A DNA stretch of 41,585 nucleotides from Neorhizobium sp. SHOUNA12A (GCF_023006505.1 NZ_JALBGV010000056.1:1-41585); one strand, 5' to 3'. Positions 22,873-31,613 are shown, numbered from the stretch's first letter. The notes: generated from the sequence alone by a model not told the origin. Numbers and translations: made by a program.

Positions 22873-23859
22873 TCAGATCTCCTTCAGCCGGCTCTCGGCC
22901 AGTCGCCGGTTTGAATACCAGATGATTCCGCGCTGCAATACAATGAAGACGAAGAGCAGGATGCCGATGACGATTTTCGTCCACCAGGACGACAGCGTAC
23001 CGTCGAAGACGATGTAGGTCTGGATCAGCCCCTGGATCAAAATGCCGATGAACGTTCCCGCGACCAGGCCGACGCCGCCGGTGAGCAGCGTGCCGCCGAT
23101 GACGACGGCTGCGATCGCATCGAGCTCGACGCCGACCGTCGCCAGCGAATAGCCGGACGAGGTGTAGAGCGTGTAGGCAATGCCCGCGAGGCCCGAGAGG
23201 AAGCCGGACAGCGCATAGATGCCGACCGTCGTGGAGCCGACCGGAACCCCCATCAGCTCGGCGGATTGCTGGCTGCCGCCGATGGCATAGACATTGGCGC
23301 CGAAGCGGGTGCGGCCAGCGATGAAAGCTCCGACGATGAACACCAGCAGCATCAGCAGGGCAAGCGCGGTCAGCCTGCCGCCACCCGGGAAGCGGAAATA
23401 GAAGCCCTGGATCGTGTCGATCATCTGGTGGCTGATCGGCACGGATTCCGTCGAGATCAGATAGGCAGCGCCTCGGGCCAGGAACATGCCGGCAAGCGTC
23501 ACCACGAAGGGCGGTATGCCCAGATAGCGGATCATGGCGCCCATCAGACTGCCGAACAATGTCGAGACGACCAGCACTGCAGCGAAAGCGACGAGCGGGT
23601 GGATACCGAGCGAGCCGACCAGGACGGCGACGAAGACGCTGGTAAAGGCGATCACCGAGCCGATCGACAGGTCGATACCACCCGACAGGATGACGAAGGT
23701 CATGCCGACCGCGGCGATGCCGAGAAAGGCGTTGTCGGTCAAAAGGTTGCCGATCACCCGGGTCGACAGCATGTTCGGGAACTGCAGAACGCAGAGGGCA
23801 TAGGCGATGACGAAGATGCCGAGCGTGGTGACGAAGGGCAGGTTGCGGGTGTGGATCAT
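22873..23859 (-). CDS. yjfF: Sugar ABC transporter permease, YjfF-like
   Basis: A 328-residue RbsC-family permease with about nine to ten membrane helices. The family motifs are AVGMTFVILSGGIDLSIGSVIAF, RYLGIPPFVVTLAGMFLARGAAYLIS and, near the end, LDAIAAVVIGGTLLTGGVG. YSNRRLAESRLKEI closes it. Its pairing with a second distinct RbsC-type permease gene is the hallmark of the galactofuranose importer YtfQ-YtfR-YtfT-YjfF. The start overlaps the ytfT stop (ATGA). The ligand could also be arabinose in furanose form. Confidence 0.88.
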   Translation of the reverse strand: MIHTRNLPFVTTLGIFVIAYALCVLQFPNMLSTRVIGNLLTDNAFLGIAAVGMTFVILSGGIDLSIGSVIAFTSVFVAVLVGSLGIHPLVAFAAVLVVSTLFGSLMGAMIRYLGIPPFVVTLAGMFLARGAAYLISTESVPISHQMIDTIQGFYFRFPGGGRLTALALLMLLVFIVGAFIAGRTRFGANVYAIGGSQQSAELMGVPVGSTTVGIYALSGFLSGLAGIAYTLYTSSGYSLATVGVELDAIAAVVIGGTLLTGGVGLVAGTFIGILIQGLIQTYIVFDGTLSSWWTKIVIGILLFVFIVLQRGIIWYSNRRLAESRLKEI

Positions 23860-24905
23860 CGGACCGTTCCCTCCGCCTTGTGGGATGTCTCGCGGGATGC
23901 AGTTTCGTCGCGGCGCCGTGGAGCCTTGACGAAGCCGAGCAACGCCATGATCGCCGGCGACTGCAGGGTCAGAACGATCATGATGATGCCGGCCTTGATG
24001 ATCAGGTTGAATTCCGGCGGGAAGCCGGAAACGAGGATTCCGGTGTTGATCGACTGGATGATCAGCGCGCCGATCAGCGATGCGGTGATCGAGAAACGCC
24101 CGCCGTTCAGCGAGGTGCCGCCGATGACGACGGCGAGGATGGCGTCGAGTTCAAGCCAGAGGCCGGCGTTGTTGGCATCTGCGCCGCGGATATCGGCGGT
24201 GACGATCAGGCCGGCGATGGCGGCGCAGAGGCCGGAGATCGCATAGACGAAGAACAGCAGGAAGCGGGCGCGTACGCCGGCAAGGGTCGCAGCGCGGCGG
24301 TTGATGCCGGTTGCCTCGATCAGGAAGCCGAGCGCCGAGCGGCGGACCAGCAGACCGATGATCAGGGCGGCGCAGACCCAGATAAGGATCGGGATCGGAA
24401 TGCCGCCGAGCGAACCGGAACCGAGCGCTGCAAAGCTGTCATTGTTGAAGGTGAGGATGACGCCTTCGGTGATCAGCTGGGCGATGCCGCGGCCGGCGAC
24501 CATCAGGATCAGCGTGGCGATGATCGGCTGGATGTCGAGCAGGGCGACCAGCACGCCGTTCCAGAGGCCGCAGGCGAGGCCGACGCCGAGCGAGATCAGG
24601 ATCACGACCGGCAGCGGATATTCGTGTGCGATCAGCGTCGCGGCGACTGCACCGCAGATGGCGATCACCGCACCGATCGAGAGATCGATGCCGCGAGTGG
24701 CGATGACCAGCGTCATGCCAATCGTCAGCAGCGCGACGGGGGCGGCGCGCACCAGGATATCGATCAAACTGCCGTAGAGCCGGCCGTTCTGGAACGAAAC
24801 GTTGAGGAAGCCGGGTGCGACTGCCGTGATAAGGGCAAGGATGACTGCAAGCGCGACGATCTGGGGTGCCAGCCGTTTCAGCCGGCGGGTGAAGCGGTCC
24901 ATCAT
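23856..24905 (-). CDS. ytfT: Sugar ABC transporter permease, YtfT-like
   Basis: A 349-residue RbsC-family permease. It has GMTLVIATRGIDLSIGAVIAICGAVAA, then LLDIQPIIATLILMVAGRGIAQLITEG, INRRAATLAGVRARF and WLELDAILAVVIGGTSLNGG. The hydrophilic C-terminal tail is about 25 residues. It forms the membrane channel with YjfF. It overlaps both neighbours in the operon (ATGA on each side). Confidence 0.88.
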   Translation of the reverse strand: MMDRFTRRLKRLAPQIVALAVILALITAVAPGFLNVSFQNGRLYGSLIDILVRAAPVALLTIGMTLVIATRGIDLSIGAVIAICGAVAATLIAHEYPLPVVILISLGVGLACGLWNGVLVALLDIQPIIATLILMVAGRGIAQLITEGVILTFNNDSFAALGSGSLGGIPIPILIWVCAALIIGLLVRRSALGFLIEATGINRRAATLAGVRARFLLFFVYAISGLCAAIAGLIVTADIRGADANNAGLWLELDAILAVVIGGTSLNGGRFSITASLIGALIIQSINTGILVSGFPPEFNLIIKAGIIMIVLTLQSPAIMALLGFVKAPRRRDETASRETSHKAEGTVR

Positions 24906-26428
24906 GCGGCCTCCGTGTGGGCCGGCGCTGCGATCGCCTGCATGATGTTGTCGGCAGTCACCCGATCGCCCTTGAGTTCGGCGATATGTTTGCGATCGGA
25001 GAGCACGATGACGCGATGGGCGATGGCGGTCAGTTCCTCCAGTTCCGAGGAGATGACCACCAGCGACATGCCTTCGGCACAGAGTTTTTCGATCATTTTC
25101 AGGATTTCCGCATGCGCGCCAATATCGATGCCGCGCGTCGGTTCGTCTAATATCAGCAGACGGGGTTCGGTCGCCAGCCAGCGGGCGAGGATCGCCTTCT
25201 GCTGATTGCCGCCGGAGAGGAATTTCATCTGCCTGTTGGGGTCGGCCGGCCGGATGTCCAGCGACTTGATGAAGTTTTCCGCGAGCGCTGCCTTTTCCCG
25301 CGAGGAGATCGGCTTTGCCCAGCCCTGCCGGGCCTGGACGGCGAGCGCGATGTTATCGGCGACCGAAAAATCGCCGATAATGCCGTCGGTCTTGCGTTCT
25401 TCCGGGCAGAAGCCGAAGCCGCTGGCAATCGCCGCTTCCGGGGAGGAGAGGGCGACCTGCTGGTTGTCGACGGTCGCGGTGCCGCTGTCGGCACGGTCGA
25501 TGCCGAAAAGCAGGAAGGCGGTCTCGGTGCGGCCGGAGCCGAGCAGGCCCGCGACGCCGACCACTTCGCCGGGTCGGATGTCCAGATCGAAAGGTGCGAC
25601 GCTGCCGCGCTTGCCGTAGCCCGAGAAGCGGATCGGCGCTTCGGCGGTCGAGGCGATGGTTTCTTCCTGCGCCTGATGCTCGCGGGTGATGTGCTGCAGC
25701 TCGCGGCCGAGCATCATCGAGATCAGCTCCAGCCGCGGCAGTTCGGCGAGCTTGCGGGTACCGACGAGCCGGCCGTTGCGCAAGACCGTGACACGGTCGG
25801 CGACCGCATAAACCTGGTTGAGAAAATGGGTGATGATGATGATGCCGAGGCCTTCCTCGCGCAGCCGGCGAAGGACGGTAAACAGCATCTCCACCTCGTG
25901 GCCATCGAGGCTGGCGGTCGGTTCGTCGAGCACCAGAACCTTGCCTGACAGGTCGACGGCGCGGGCGATGGCGACAAGCTGGCGGATGGCAACGGAATAG
26001 GACGAGAGCAGGGCGTCGACATCGATGTCGAGGCCGTAACGCTCCAGAAGCGCCTTCGACCGGCGGCGCATTTCGCGGCGGTCGATCAGACCGAACCGGC
26101 GCGGCTGGCGGCCCAGGAAAAGGTTCTCCGCGACCGTCAGGTTTTCGAGGAGGTTGACTTCCTGATAAACGGTGCCGATACCGAGGCCTTGTGCTTCCGC
26201 GACGCTCGACGGGGTCACCTCGGCGCCATCGAGGCGCATGGTGCCGTGATCGCGGCTATAGACCCCGGTCAGAATCTTGATCAACGTTGATTTACCGGCG
26301 CCGTTTTCGCCGAGGAGAGCATGAATCTCGCCGCGTTCGAGGGTGAAATCCACGCCCTCGAGCGCCGTGATGCCGAGGAAGGCCTTGCCGATGCCCCGGG
26401 CTTCCAAAAGTGAATTCGTATCCGACAT
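24902..26428 (-). CDS. ytfR: Sugar ABC transporter ATPase with two domains, YtfR-like
   Basis: A 508-residue RbsA-type ATPase with two nucleotide-binding domains. The first has Walker A GENGAGKST near residues 39-47, signature-region SYSVAIRQLVAIARAV, and Walker B VLVLDEPTASLD. The second has the degenerate GLLGSGRTE Walker A usual for this family, then LSGGNQQKAILARWL and LLILDEPTRGIDIG. The first domain's signature departs from LSGGQ, which is normal in the family. It sits 107 bp downstream of ytfQ behind two strong hairpins. Confidence 0.9.
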   Translation of the reverse strand: MSDTNSLLEARGIGKAFLGITALEGVDFTLERGEIHALLGENGAGKSTLIKILTGVYSRDHGTMRLDGAEVTPSSVAEAQGLGIGTVYQEVNLLENLTVAENLFLGRQPRRFGLIDRREMRRRSKALLERYGLDIDVDALLSSYSVAIRQLVAIARAVDLSGKVLVLDEPTASLDGHEVEMLFTVLRRLREEGLGIIIITHFLNQVYAVADRVTVLRNGRLVGTRKLAELPRLELISMMLGRELQHITREHQAQEETIASTAEAPIRFSGYGKRGSVAPFDLDIRPGEVVGVAGLLGSGRTETAFLLFGIDRADSGTATVDNQQVALSSPEAAIASGFGFCPEERKTDGIIGDFSVADNIALAVQARQGWAKPISSREKAALAENFIKSLDIRPADPNRQMKFLSGGNQQKAILARWLATEPRLLILDEPTRGIDIGAHAEILKMIEKLCAEGMSLVVISSELEELTAIAHRVIVLSDRKHIAELKGDRVTADNIMQAIAAPAHTEAA

Positions 26429-26453
26429 GCCTAAAGTCCCGCATCTATCGAAG

Positions 26454-26484
26454 AACCGGAGCGGCGAGGTGCACCGCTCCGGTT
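26454..26484 (-). other. Hairpin 2 between ytfQ and ytfR
   Basis: An 11-bp perfect stem, AACCGGAGCGG (26454-26464) with CCGCTCCGGTT (26474-26484), and a 9-base loop. On the leftward transcript it is not followed by a U-run, so it is more likely an mRNA-protecting or partially terminating structure than a full terminator. Confidence 0.75.
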
Positions 26485-26493
26485 GCTGCAGTC

Positions 26494-26526
26494 GCCCGGC
26501 TCTAAGGGGTAAGGGTAGAGCCGGGC
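26494..26526 (-). other. Hairpin 1 directly after ytfQ
   Basis: An 11-bp perfect stem, GCCCGGCTCTA (26494-26504) with TAGAGCCGGGC (26516-26526), over an 11-base loop, starting 10 bp after the ytfQ stop. Typical of the 3' hairpins that keep binding-protein mRNA levels above those of the membrane genes. Confidence 0.8.
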
Positions 26527-26535
26527 GGCGGGAGG

Positions 26536-27495
26536 TCAGTAACCGAGGCCCTTCTTGGCTTCGTAGACCTTCATCGGGTCATCCTTGGCGGTATAGAGTT
26601 TCGATTCCGTCTGAATCCACTTCGGCGGAGCCTTCTTATCCTTGAGATAGGCATTGAGGGCTTCGAAGGCGGGGCCGGCCATGTTCGGGGTCAGCTCGAC
26701 CGTCGCATTGGCTTCGCCCTTGGCCATCGCCTGGAAGATGTCCGGCACGGCGTCGATCGAGACGACCTTGATGTCGGAACCGGGCTTCAAGCCGGCTTCC
26801 TTGATCGCCTGGATGGCGCCGACCGCCATGTCGTCGTTATGGGCATAGACCGCGCAGATGTCCTTGCCGCCGCCCTCGGCCTTGATGAAGCTTTCCATGA
26901 CTTCCTTGCCCTTGGTGCGGGTGAAGTCGCCGGTCTGCGAGCGGGCGATCTTGATGTTGGAATGTCCGGCGATCGCCTGTTCAAAACCCTTCTTGCGGTT
27001 GATGGCGGGCGAAGAGCCGGTCGTGCCCTGAAGTTCCACGACCTTGCAGTTCTTGGAACCGATTTCCTTGACCAGCCAATCGCCGGCGACCTTGCCTTCG
27101 AACACCTGGTCGGACGTGACGGCGGTCAGATAGAGGTCCTTCGGCGATTCGATGTCGCGGTCGAGCAGGATGACCGGGATTTTCTCTTCCTTGGCTTCCT
27201 TGAGAACCGCATCCCAGCCGGTGGCGACCACCGGTGCGATGAAGATCGCGTCGACCTTTTGGGCGATGAAGCCACGGATCGCCTTGATCTGGTTTTCCTG
27301 CTTCTGCTGGGCGTCGGCGAATTTCAGGGTGACGCCGCGTTTTTCGGCTTCCTGCTTGGTGACCGTGGTTTCGGCGGCACGCCAGCCGGACTCCGAACCG
27401 ATTTGCGAGAAACCGATCGTTAGAGACGCGGCGGAAACGCCGGATGCCAAAGACAGGGTGAGAGCGGCTGCAGCTGCCGCGAGAGCTCTTTTCAT
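26536..27495 (-). CDS. ytfQ: Sugar ABC transporter periplasmic binding protein, YtfQ-like
   Basis: A 319-residue class I periplasmic binding protein. The signal peptide is MKRALAAAAAALTLSLASG, with cleavage near residue 22. The mature part has TIGFSQIGSESGWRAAE, FADAQQKQENQIKAIRGFIAQKVDAIFIAPV, ILLDRDI, GTTGSSPAINRKKGFE and YAHNDDMAVGAIQAIKEAG (each about 17-31 residues, in that order). This set matches the galactofuranose-binding YtfQ group. ATG 27495 has GGGAGG upstream; an in-frame start at 27537 would spoil the signal peptide. First gene of the leftward operon; promoter candidate TTCGAA-N17-TAATAT at 27551-27579. Confidence 0.9.
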   Translation of the reverse strand: MKRALAAAAAALTLSLASGVSAASLTIGFSQIGSESGWRAAETTVTKQEAEKRGVTLKFADAQQKQENQIKAIRGFIAQKVDAIFIAPVVATGWDAVLKEAKEEKIPVILLDRDIESPKDLYLTAVTSDQVFEGKVAGDWLVKEIGSKNCKVVELQGTTGSSPAINRKKGFEQAIAGHSNIKIARSQTGDFTRTKGKEVMESFIKAEGGGKDICAVYAHNDDMAVGAIQAIKEAGLKPGSDIKVVSIDAVPDIFQAMAKGEANATVELTPNMAGPAFEALNAYLKDKKAPPKWIQTESKLYTAKDDPMKVYEAKKGLGY

Positions 27496-27816
27496 CTTAA
27501 ATCCTCCCAGAGATGAGAAAGCGAACTGACGCTGCAAGGTTTGGCATATAATATTACTTTTTCAAGCGCTATTTTCGAACGAATTTTGAAAAGAGCGACG
27601 TCCCCTCTACCTTTGAGGGAAACAATCGTTTGAATCTGCAGGATAAATGGGGTTTCTGAAAAATATCGGAATTGGCGAACGCGCTTTTTCTTATCCTTGA
27701 CAAGCCCGCCGCCAATCCAATAGTCGTATTAATGACTACATCGGGCCAGACGGTTCTGATGGGAGGAGTGGCATGGCGACAGGAGACGCCATGTTGATAT
27801 TGGAAGCATTTGGGTG
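27496..27816. promoter_or_regulatory. Divergent control region between ytfQ and the arabinose/galactose operon
   Basis: The gap holds a leftward promoter candidate for ytfQ (TTCGAA 27574-27579, spacer 17, TAATAT as the complement of 27551-27556). A rightward -35 TTGACA is at 27697-27702. An inverted repeat TTTTCAA/TTGAAAA lies at 27559-27592, and a palindrome at 27721-27738. A 14-codon ORF with a strong ribosome site begins at 27773. The middle (27600-27690) shows nothing else that I can name. Confidence 0.6.
27721..27738. promoter_or_regulatory. Candidate GntR/FCD operator, TAGTCGTATTAATGACTA
   Basis: An 18-bp imperfect palindrome with TAGTC/GACTA arms, 18 bp after the TTGACA at 27697, thus over the -10 of the rightward promoter. 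FadR-type GntR proteins typically bind GTC-N-GAC-like sites of this sort; the GntR gene at 22129 belongs to the divergent operon. The link is inference. Confidence 0.5.
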
Positions 27817-27817
27817 A
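27773..27817 (+). CDS. Possible 14-residue leader peptide upstream of the AraD1-type gene
   Basis: ATG 27773 follows GGGAGGAG at good spacing, the best ribosome site in the region, and opens MATGDAMLILEAFG before TGA 27815-27817. That stop overlaps ATG 27817 of the next gene as TGATG, so translation of this short frame would feed into the downstream gene. There is no run of regulatory codons typical of attenuators. It may be a real coupling peptide or a sign of an altered gene start. Confidence 0.4.
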   Translation: MATGDAMLILEAFG

Positions 27818-28818
27818 TGAAATCGATGTTGCGGGTTCTTCAGGTCGTGAATGGCGCTGGTGCGTCTATTGTCGTCGCATGGGATGGCGAAGGTGCTGCC
27901 CGTGCGGTCAACGGCGTTTCGTCAACCTATGACCTCGCCTCCCAGGCGATTGCCGCCGGCCAGACCTTGGCTCAGCGTATCGACGCGGTCGGTCTCGGCG
28001 ATGTCGTCGATCTTGAAAAGGCTGCGGGCGAAGGTCGCCTTGGCCTGCCGATCACCCATCCGGACCCGGCGCATTTCATCGTTGCCGGCACCGGATTGAC
28101 CCATCTCGGCTCGGCCGATGGTCGTGACAAGATGCACAAGGCGGCGCAGGCGTCGGAAAAGCCGACCGATTCCATGCGCATGTTCCTGATGGGCGTCGAA
28201 GGCGGCAAGCCGAAACCCGGCGAGGCCGGCGTGCAGCCGGAATGGTTCTATAAGGGCAACGGCTCACAGCTTCGCGCCACCGGCAGCGATCTCGTGTCGC
28301 CGGCCTTCGCGCTCGACGGCGGCGAGGAGCCGGAACTGGCGGGCATCTATCTGATCGGCCCGGACGGCACGCCCTTCCGGCTGGGCTTCTGTCTCGCCAA
28401 CGAATTTTCCGACCATGTGACCGAGAAGGGCAACTATCTCTGGCTCGCCCATTCCAAGCTGCGCCAGGCGGCCCTCGGCGCGGAACTTCTGGTCGGCGAC
28501 CTGCCGGACCACGTGGAAGGCACATCACGCGTGCGGCGCGGCGACGAGGTGATCTTCGAAAAGCCGTTCCTGTCCGGCGAGGCGAACATGTCGCACACGA
28601 TCGCCAATCTTGAGCATCATAATTTCAAATACGACATCTTCCGTCAGCCGGGCGATCTGCATGTGCATTTCTTCGGCACGGCGACGCTGTCGTTCTCGGA
28701 AGGGATCAAGACGGAGCCCGGCGACGTTTTCGAGATTTCCGCTGCTCCCTTCAAGCTGCCGGTCGTCAACCGGCTGACCGTCGCGGCGGATGCGCCCGTG
28801 ACGATCAAGAAGCTCTGA
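27817..28818 (+). CDS. GguC/AraD1-family FAH-fold enzyme, probable 2-keto-3-deoxy-arabinonate dehydratase
   Basis: A 333-residue FAH-superfamily protein with an N-terminal domain (MLRVLQVVNGAG onwards). The C-terminal FAH-like half has GTGLTHLGSADGRDKM, YLIGPDGTPFRLGFCLANEFSDH and HVHFFGTATLSFSEG (each about 16-23 residues). It matches GguC, encoded beside chvE in Agrobacterium, and the AraD1 group proposed to act on 2-keto-3-deoxy-L-arabinonate. I chose ATG 27817 because it couples to the short frame ending there; GTG 27814 or ATG 27826 are alternatives. It precedes the dehydrogenase and dehydratase that would make its substrate. Confidence 0.78.
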   Translation: MKSMLRVLQVVNGAGASIVVAWDGEGAARAVNGVSSTYDLASQAIAAGQTLAQRIDAVGLGDVVDLEKAAGEGRLGLPITHPDPAHFIVAGTGLTHLGSADGRDKMHKAAQASEKPTDSMRMFLMGVEGGKPKPGEAGVQPEWFYKGNGSQLRATGSDLVSPAFALDGGEEPELAGIYLIGPDGTPFRLGFCLANEFSDHVTEKGNYLWLAHSKLRQAALGAELLVGDLPDHVEGTSRVRRGDEVIFEKPFLSGEANMSHTIANLEHHNFKYDIFRQPGDLHVHFFGTATLSFSEGIKTEPGDVFEISAAPFKLPVVNRLTVAADAPVTIKKL

Positions 28819-28825
28819 GGCGGCC

Positions 28826-29752
28826 ATGGCTCCCATTCGCGTCGCCATTGTCGGGCTTGGAAAGATCGCAAGGGATCAGCATCTCGGCGCGATCGAAGCG
28901 ACCGACGGCATCGAGCTCGTCGCCGTCGCCAGCCGTCACGCAAAACTCGATGACATCGCCTGTTTCCACGAAATCGGCGACCTGCTCGCCTCGGACGTCG
29001 AGTTCGATGCCGTCTCTCTCTGTACGCCGCCCGTGGGCCGTTTCGAGCAGGCAAAGGCAGCACTCGATGCCGGCAAGCATGTGATGCTCGAAAAGCCGCC
29101 GGGTGCGACGCTTTCTGAGGTCTACGCGCTGGAAAAACTCGCTAAGGCGAAGGGTGTTTCGCTGTTCTCGACCTGGCATTCGCGCGCGGCCGCAGCTGTC
29201 GAGCCGGCACGGGCGCTGCTTGCCAAACGCAGGATTCGCAGCGTTGCGGTGGAATGGAAGGAAGATGTCCGCCACTGGCATCCGGGCCAGGCCTGGATCT
29301 GGGAGCCGGGCGGCCTCGGCGTCTTCGACCCCGGCATCAACGCGCTGTCGATCGTCACGCGCATCCTGCCGGAGAGCTTTCATCTCACCCGTTCCGAATT
29401 GACCTTCCCGGCCAACAGGGCGGCGCCGATTGCGGCAAGCCTGTCTTTCGAAACGGATGGCGGCGTGCCGGTTTCGGCTGAATTCGACTGGCGCCAGACC
29501 GGACCGCAGACCTGGGATATCCGTGCGGAGACCGACGAGGGTCCGATCGTTCTGACCCATGGCGGCAGTCGTCTTTTCGTCGATGGCAAAAGCGCGATCG
29601 TTGAAGAAGACCGTGAATACCGCAATCTCTATCGTGATTTCGTCGCGCTGGTGGCCGAAAGCCGCAGCGATGCCGATTTCTCGCCGCTGGTGCATGTCGC
29701 CGATGCCTTTATGCTGGGCCGGCGCATTGAAACAGACGTATTTGAGGACTGA
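28826..29752 (+). CDS. D-galactose/L-arabinose 1-dehydrogenase (Gfo/Idh/MocA family)
   Basis: A 308-residue NAD(P)-dependent enzyme. The N-terminal Rossmann start is IRVAIVGLGKIARDQH, the family EKPP motif is in HVMLEKPPGA, and the catalytic region contains WKEDVRHWHPGQAWIWEPGG followed by GVFDPGINALSIVT. These segments are very close to the galactose dehydrogenase of Pseudomonas fluorescens and to rhizobial/Azospirillum arabinose dehydrogenases. It oxidises the sugar at C1 to the lactone in the cytosol. Start 7 bp after the AraD1-type stop; its own stop overlaps the dehydratase start (TGATG). Confidence 0.88.
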   Translation: MAPIRVAIVGLGKIARDQHLGAIEATDGIELVAVASRHAKLDDIACFHEIGDLLASDVEFDAVSLCTPPVGRFEQAKAALDAGKHVMLEKPPGATLSEVYALEKLAKAKGVSLFSTWHSRAAAAVEPARALLAKRRIRSVAVEWKEDVRHWHPGQAWIWEPGGLGVFDPGINALSIVTRILPESFHLTRSELTFPANRAAPIAASLSFETDGGVPVSAEFDWRQTGPQTWDIRAETDEGPIVLTHGGSRLFVDGKSAIVEEDREYRNLYRDFVALVAESRSDADFSPLVHVADAFMLGRRIETDVFED

Positions 29753-31599
29753 TGATGACCAATTCGGAAAACGTAACTTCGAACGAGATCGCCGAAACCG
29801 GCAAGGGTGGCCAGGTGGCCAGAAAGCTCCGCTCTCGCGCGTGGTTCGACAACCCGTCGAATGTCGATATGACGGCGCTCTATCTTGAGCGCTACATGAA
29901 TTTCGGTCTCAGCCAGGCGGAACTGCAGTCCGACCGACCGATCATCGGTATCGCCCAGACGGGTTCCGACCTTTCGCCGTGCAATCGGCACCATCTGGAG
30001 CTGGCACATCGTCTGCGCGAGGGCATTCGCGAAGCAGGCGGGATTGCCATCGAATTCCCGGTCCATCCCATCCAAGAAACGGGCAAGCGCCCGACCGCCG
30101 GCCTTGACCGCAACCTTGCCTATCTTGGCCTCGTGGAAGTGCTTTACGGTTATCCGCTCGATGGCGTCGTGCTGACGATCGGCTGTGACAAGACCACCCC
30201 GGCCTGTCTCATGGCGGCGGCAACCGTCAACATTCCAGCGATCGCGCTCTCCGTCGGCCCGATGCTGAACGGCTGGTTCCGCGGCGAGCGCACGGGCTCC
30301 GGTACCATCGTCTGGAAGGCACGCGAACTGCTGGCCAAGGGCGAGATCGATTATGCGGGCTTCGTGAAGCTCGTTGCCTCCTCGGCGCCGTCCACCGGCT
30401 ATTGCAACACGATGGGCACCGCGACGACGATGAATTCGCTCGCCGAAGCGCTCGGCATGCAGCTTCCGGGCTCTGCCGCGATCCCGGCGCCTTATCGCGA
30501 CCGGCAGGAGGTCTCCTATCTGACCGGGCTTCGCATCGTCGAGATGGTCAAGGAAGACCTGAAGCCTTCCGAAATCCTGACCAAGGAAGCCTTCATCAAC
30601 GCCATTCGCGTCAATTCGGCGATCGGCGGCTCGACCAACGCGCCGATCCATCTGAACGCGCTCGCCCGGCATATCGGCGTGGAGCTCACCGTCGACGACT
30701 GGCAGACCTATGGCGAGGAAGTGCCGCTGCTCGTCAACCTGCAGCCGGCCGGCGAATATCTCGGCGAGGACTATTATCATGCAGGTGGCGTCCCGGCGGT
30801 TGTCAACCAGCTGATGACCCAGGGCCTCATCCATGAGGATGCCATGACGGTCAACGGCAAGACGATCGGCGAGAACTGCCGTGGCGCGATCATCGAGGAC
30901 GAGAAGGTCATCCGCCGCTATGACGAGCCTTTGAAGCCCCATGCCGGTTTCCGGGTGCTGCGCGGCAATCTGTTCTCTTCGGCGATCATGAAGACCAGCG
31001 TCATCTCGCCGGAATTCCGTCAGCGTTATCTCTCCAACCCGAACGATCCGGAAGCCTTCGAAGGCAGGGCGGTCGTGTTCGACGGGCCGGAGGATTATCA
31101 TCACCGGATCGACGATCCGTCCCTCAAGATCGACGCGCATACGGTCCTGTTCATGCGCGGCGCCGGCCCGATCGGGTATCCGGGTGCGGCGGAAGTCGTC
31201 AACATGCGCGCTCCGGATTATCTTCTGAAGCAGGGCATCTCGTCGCTCGCCTGCATCGGCGACGGCCGCCAGTCGGGAACCTCGGGCAGCCCGTCGATCC
31301 TCAATGCCTCGCCGGAAGCCGCCGCCGGTGGTGGTCTCGCGATCCTGCGGACCGGCGATCGCGTGCGCATCGACGTCGGTCGCGGCACCGCGGACATTCT
31401 GATCTCCGACGAGGAGATGGCCGAGCGCCGCAAGGCTTTGGAAGCCGACGGGGGATACCGTTATCCGGAGCATCAGACGCCCTGGCAGGAAATCCAGCGC
31501 CACTATGTCGGCCAGCTCGAAACCGGCGCAGTGCTGGAGCCGGCCGTCAAATACCAGCGGATTGCCCAGACCAATGGCATTCCGCGCGACAATCACTGA
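29752..31599 (+). CDS. IlvD/Edd-family sugar-acid dehydratase (L-arabinonate or galactonate type)
   Basis: A 615-residue [2Fe-2S] dehydratase. Cluster cysteines are visible in DLSPCNRHH, IGCDKTTPA and TGYCNTMGTA. The late catalytic Ser region is GDGRQSGTSGSPS, and metal residues lie in the GGSTNAPIHL segment. It is like the L-arabinonate dehydratase characterised from Rhizobium leguminosarum, which makes 2-keto-3-deoxy-arabinonate; D-galactonate or D-fuconate are possible too. ATG 29752 and 29755 are both usable behind GAGG. The N-terminal about 30 residues before RSRAWFDNPSN look extra. Confidence 0.88.
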   Translation: MMTNSENVTSNEIAETGKGGQVARKLRSRAWFDNPSNVDMTALYLERYMNFGLSQAELQSDRPIIGIAQTGSDLSPCNRHHLELAHRLREGIREAGGIAIEFPVHPIQETGKRPTAGLDRNLAYLGLVEVLYGYPLDGVVLTIGCDKTTPACLMAAATVNIPAIALSVGPMLNGWFRGERTGSGTIVWKARELLAKGEIDYAGFVKLVASSAPSTGYCNTMGTATTMNSLAEALGMQLPGSAAIPAPYRDRQEVSYLTGLRIVEMVKEDLKPSEILTKEAFINAIRVNSAIGGSTNAPIHLNALARHIGVELTVDDWQTYGEEVPLLVNLQPAGEYLGEDYYHAGGVPAVVNQLMTQGLIHEDAMTVNGKTIGENCRGAIIEDEKVIRRYDEPLKPHAGFRVLRGNLFSSAIMKTSVISPEFRQRYLSNPNDPEAFEGRAVVFDGPEDYHHRIDDPSLKIDAHTVLFMRGAGPIGYPGAAEVVNMRAPDYLLKQGISSLACIGDGRQSGTSGSPSILNASPEAAAGGGLAILRTGDRVRIDVGRGTADILISDEEMAERRKALEADGGYRYPEHQTPWQEIQRHYVGQLETGAVLEPAVKYQRIAQTNGIPRDNH

Positions 31600-31613
31600 C
31601 CGTTTCGGTTCTC

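Noticed and set aside
29629..31596. 655-codon leftward frame opposite the sugar-acid dehydratase gene
   Set aside because: Antisense shadow. The plus strand carries the full IlvD/Edd Fe-S motifs.
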